Assembly: GCA_031372765.1 (NCBI GenBank)
Contig: JANMLW010000081.1
Location: 1 to 25,214, forward strand
Reading direction: 5' to 3'
Length of the DNA: 25,214 bases
From: JADCCX01 sp031372765
Lineage (GTDB): Bacteria > Pseudomonadota > Alphaproteobacteria > Rhizobiales > Beijerinckiaceae
Shown: piece after piece, positions 23,823 through 25,214 of the stretch
How positions within the stretch are numbered: position 1 is the first letter of the stretch
Layout: each line of letters starts with the position of its first letter
Translations under genes and position numbers: made by a program
Notes under the pieces: model-generated
The model's database searches: none
What the model was told of the DNA's origin: nothing
What the model saw: only the letters and a program-made list of their open reading frames with translations

Positions 23823-23966
23823 TGTCAGACGCCCTCGTCCGCTCCCCGGCTCATTCTTGAGCTCAATTCAAAAGCGGGCATGCCATCAATGCGGCGCAGG
23901 CTCTGAATCAATTCTAAAAATGCACGGTTTACGACCCGGGATACCCCCTGATTTCAATGACATGAC

Positions 23967-23984
23967 TAAGGTTGTATTAAGGTT
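23967..23984. promoter_or_regulatory. 7-4-7 direct repeat, OmpR/CtrA-family site candidate
   Basis: TAAGGTT-GTAT-TAAGGTT (23967-23973, 23978-23984) is a perfect direct repeat with an 11-base period, the layout used by OmpR/PhoB-family regulators. On the minus strand the same bases read TTAA-N7-TTAG, one base short of a CtrA box. A third TAAGGTT lies at 24026-24032. The site is between the divergent algD-like and MOSC genes and could serve either. Confidence 0.5.
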
Positions 23985-24119
23985 TCCTGCCCTTGCGTCA
24001 TCGAAGGCCAGGAATCATTTTTCCTTAAGGTTGATGAGATCAATAGAACTTGTTTCCAACCTCAAGGGCCCTGGGATAAACCCTGAACGGCTGTGCAACC
24101 GGCAACCATAGGCATATCA

Positions 24120-24881
24120 ATGACAACGATCCAGTCGCTCTATCGTTATCCGGTGAAGGGCTTTTCGCCTGAAAGGCTTGATGAGGCACAGCTCGTGACA
24201 GACGGGCATTTCCCAGGCGACAGACTTTACGCCATCGAGAACGGGCCATCGGGTTTTGATCCCGCGGCGGCGGAACATCTGCCCAAGATCCGATATCTGA
24301 TGCTGATGAAGCAGGAGCGGCTGGCACGCTTGCGCACGTCTTATGCGCAAGACACGTATGTTCTTTCCATCCGTCAGGGCGGTTCGGTGGTGGCAGCGGG
24401 GGATCTGCGCACGCCAAAGGGCAGGGCAGCAATCGAGACGTTTCTCGATACATACTGCGACAATGACCTGCGCGGGCCTGCCAGGGTTCTGACAGCACCG
24501 GCCAGCTATCGCTTTATGGACAGCCGCTCGGGCTATCTCTCGATCATCGATCTCGCCAGTGTGGCCGCCATCGCCAGGGCGGCTGACCGGACAGCGATCG
24601 ATCCGCTGCGGTTTCGCGCCAATGTCTATGTGGAAGGGCTTGGCGCGTGGGGCGAGTTCGCAATGCTTGGCAAGCGGATCAGATTGGGCGATTCCATACT
24701 GGAGATCACCAAGCGCATCGACCGCTGCGCGGCAACCGATGTTGATCCTGCAGCAGGCGTGCGCGATCTCAGGATCGTTTCCCTGCTCGAAAGCAGCTTC
24801 GGCCACCACGATTGTGGCGTCTATGCCCGGATCATTGAAGGCGGCCCGATCAAGACGGGGGACGGCCTGGAAGTGATTTGA
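24120..24881 (+). CDS. MOSC-domain protein (molybdenum cofactor sulfurase C-terminal-like)
   Basis: This 253-residue cytoplasmic protein has the N-terminal beta-barrel of the family (IQSLYRYPVKGFSPERL at the start, GDRLYAIENG near 35) and a MOSC core in the second half. The conserved cysteine is in KRIDRCAATDVDPAAG, near residue 203, with a closing GHHDCGVYARIIEGG stretch. MOSC proteins carry sulfur or handle the molybdenum cofactor and related N-hydroxylated compounds, as YiiM and YcbX do. This one is closest in layout to the YcbX type, but without its ferredoxin domain. The start at 24120 begins with the family motif; a GTG nine codons earlier is possible. It stands alone, divergent from the algD-like operon. 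Confidence 0.87.
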   Translation: MTTIQSLYRYPVKGFSPERLDEAQLVTDGHFPGDRLYAIENGPSGFDPAAAEHLPKIRYLMLMKQERLARLRTSYAQDTYVLSIRQGGSVVAAGDLRTPKGRAAIETFLDTYCDNDLRGPARVLTAPASYRFMDSRSGYLSIIDLASVAAIARAADRTAIDPLRFRANVYVEGLGAWGEFAMLGKRIRLGDSILEITKRIDRCAATDVDPAAGVRDLRIVSLLESSFGHHDCGVYARIIEGGPIKTGDGLEVI

Positions 24882-24899
24882 AGGGTGGCAAGAAATCGC

Positions 24900-24927
24900 T
24901 TGACAAAGAAGAATTAATTCCTATTTT
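24900..24927 (+). promoter_or_regulatory. Candidate promoter facing the window end
   Basis: TTGACA (24900-24905), a 16-base spacer and TATTTT (24922-24927) form a fair sigma-70 promoter in an AT-rich patch after the MOSC gene. Whatever it would drive lies in or beyond the last 290 bases, where I see no clear plus-strand gene. Confidence 0.35.
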
Positions 24928-24964
24928 TAAATCATACCTGAAATTGATGGCGGCGGCCGCGTCC

Positions 24965-25028
24965 CGGTTTCAGGGACACTGACGCTTTGCTTTGTCGGGA
25001 CACCACCGCAGGGCCGGTTTTCAGGGAC
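24965..25028. repeat. Short direct repeat CGGTTT(T)CAGGGAC
   Basis: CGGTTTCAGGGAC (24965-24977) and CGGTTTTCAGGGAC (25015-25028) are 50 bases apart. GTCCC at 24961-24965 can pair with GGGAC at 24973-24977, and another GGGAC lies at 24987-24991. This could be the edge of an inserted element. Confidence 0.45.
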
Positions 25029-25119
25029 GAAGCGCCGGATAATCCTCACCCCAGCGAGCATTGTTCTCCCAACAATCCTCCTCCCCGCTCAATGCGGCGC
25101 GGATGATCCCGGCGCTTCG
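25028..25119. repeat. 92-base palindromic element, interspersed-repeat candidate
   Basis: CGAAGCGCCGGATAATCC (25028-25045) and GGATGATCCCGGCGCTTCG (25101-25119) are inverted repeats with one mismatch and one extra base. An inner perfect pair, ATTGTT (25060-25065) and AACAAT (25071-25076), lies near the centre. The form resembles rhizobial palindromic intergenic repeats. The whole stretch from 24882 to the window end (333 bases) holds this, the short direct repeat and a possible promoter, with no gene I can defend. Confidence 0.6.
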
Positions 25120-25214
25120 ATCTGAGGGAACTCTGCTTCGATGGGGGGTGGAGATGATTCTGCTGTAGGGCATCTGGTCACTTGCATTAAGTACCGCATT
25201 GCCGTATAGACACA

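Noticed and set aside
25021..25214. Minus-strand open frame running off the window end (ending ...EEDCWENNARWGEDYPALRP)
   Set aside because: It stays open for over 60 codons and could be the end of a gene, but another frame is open over much of the same stretch. It covers the palindromic repeat, and no family is recognisable.

Overview
The window is about 25 kb of GC-rich, gene-dense chromosome from an alphaproteobacterium, most likely of the Hyphomicrobiales (rhizobial order) or a close relative. This rests on the form of HslU, a polysaccharide-deacetylase-like gene followed directly by rppH, a ROSE-type leader on a small heat-shock gene, and sites matching the CtrA box TTAA-N7-TTAAC. No rRNA, tRNA, CRISPR array or intact insertion sequence was seen. 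The species cannot be named from this.

Layout. 1-5177: hslU; a secreted alpha/beta hydrolase on the minus strand; an overlapping trio on the plus strand (divergent pterin-synthase-fold protein, family-4 glycosyltransferase, methyltransferase); and a cytochrome b561. 5178-9168: an intergenic region with a 13-bp tandem repeat and a perfect CtrA-type box, then the deacetylase-like gene, rppH and a large secreted TPR protein. 9169-12078: an AEC transporter and AlkA-type DNA glycosylase operon, divergent from a soluble hybrid histidine kinase. 12085-13523: a minus-strand pair of a PL5 (alginate-lyase family) enzyme and a small secreted PepSY-like protein. 13701-15734: a small heat-shock protein behind a folded leader, a proline-rich secreted relative of the PepSY-like protein, and a Nudix hydrolase. 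15999-18572: a secreted RTX/DUF4114 calcium-binding protein and a metallophosphoesterase. 18661-23822: a tight minus-strand operon of an AlgD-like GDP-mannose dehydrogenase, an Alg44-like membrane fusion protein and an Alg8-like polymerase. 24120-25214: a MOSC protein and a 333-base gene-poor end with a large palindromic repeat.

The most interesting part is the apparent alginate or polymannuronate system. AlgD would supply GDP-mannuronate, the Alg8-like glycosyltransferase would polymerise it across the inner membrane, and the Alg44-like protein would span the periplasm. Its N-terminus has no PilZ (c-di-GMP receptor) domain; a lysine- and proline-rich extension stands there instead. The PL5 lyase some 6 kb away would trim or clear polymer in the periplasm. 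Outer-membrane export, acetylation and C5-epimerase genes are not in the window. That these genes form one system is inference from family membership and proximity; the family assignments rest on motifs read directly.

Start codons were moved inward from the longest reading frame where a signal peptide, ribosome site or family N-terminus favoured it, as noted per gene.
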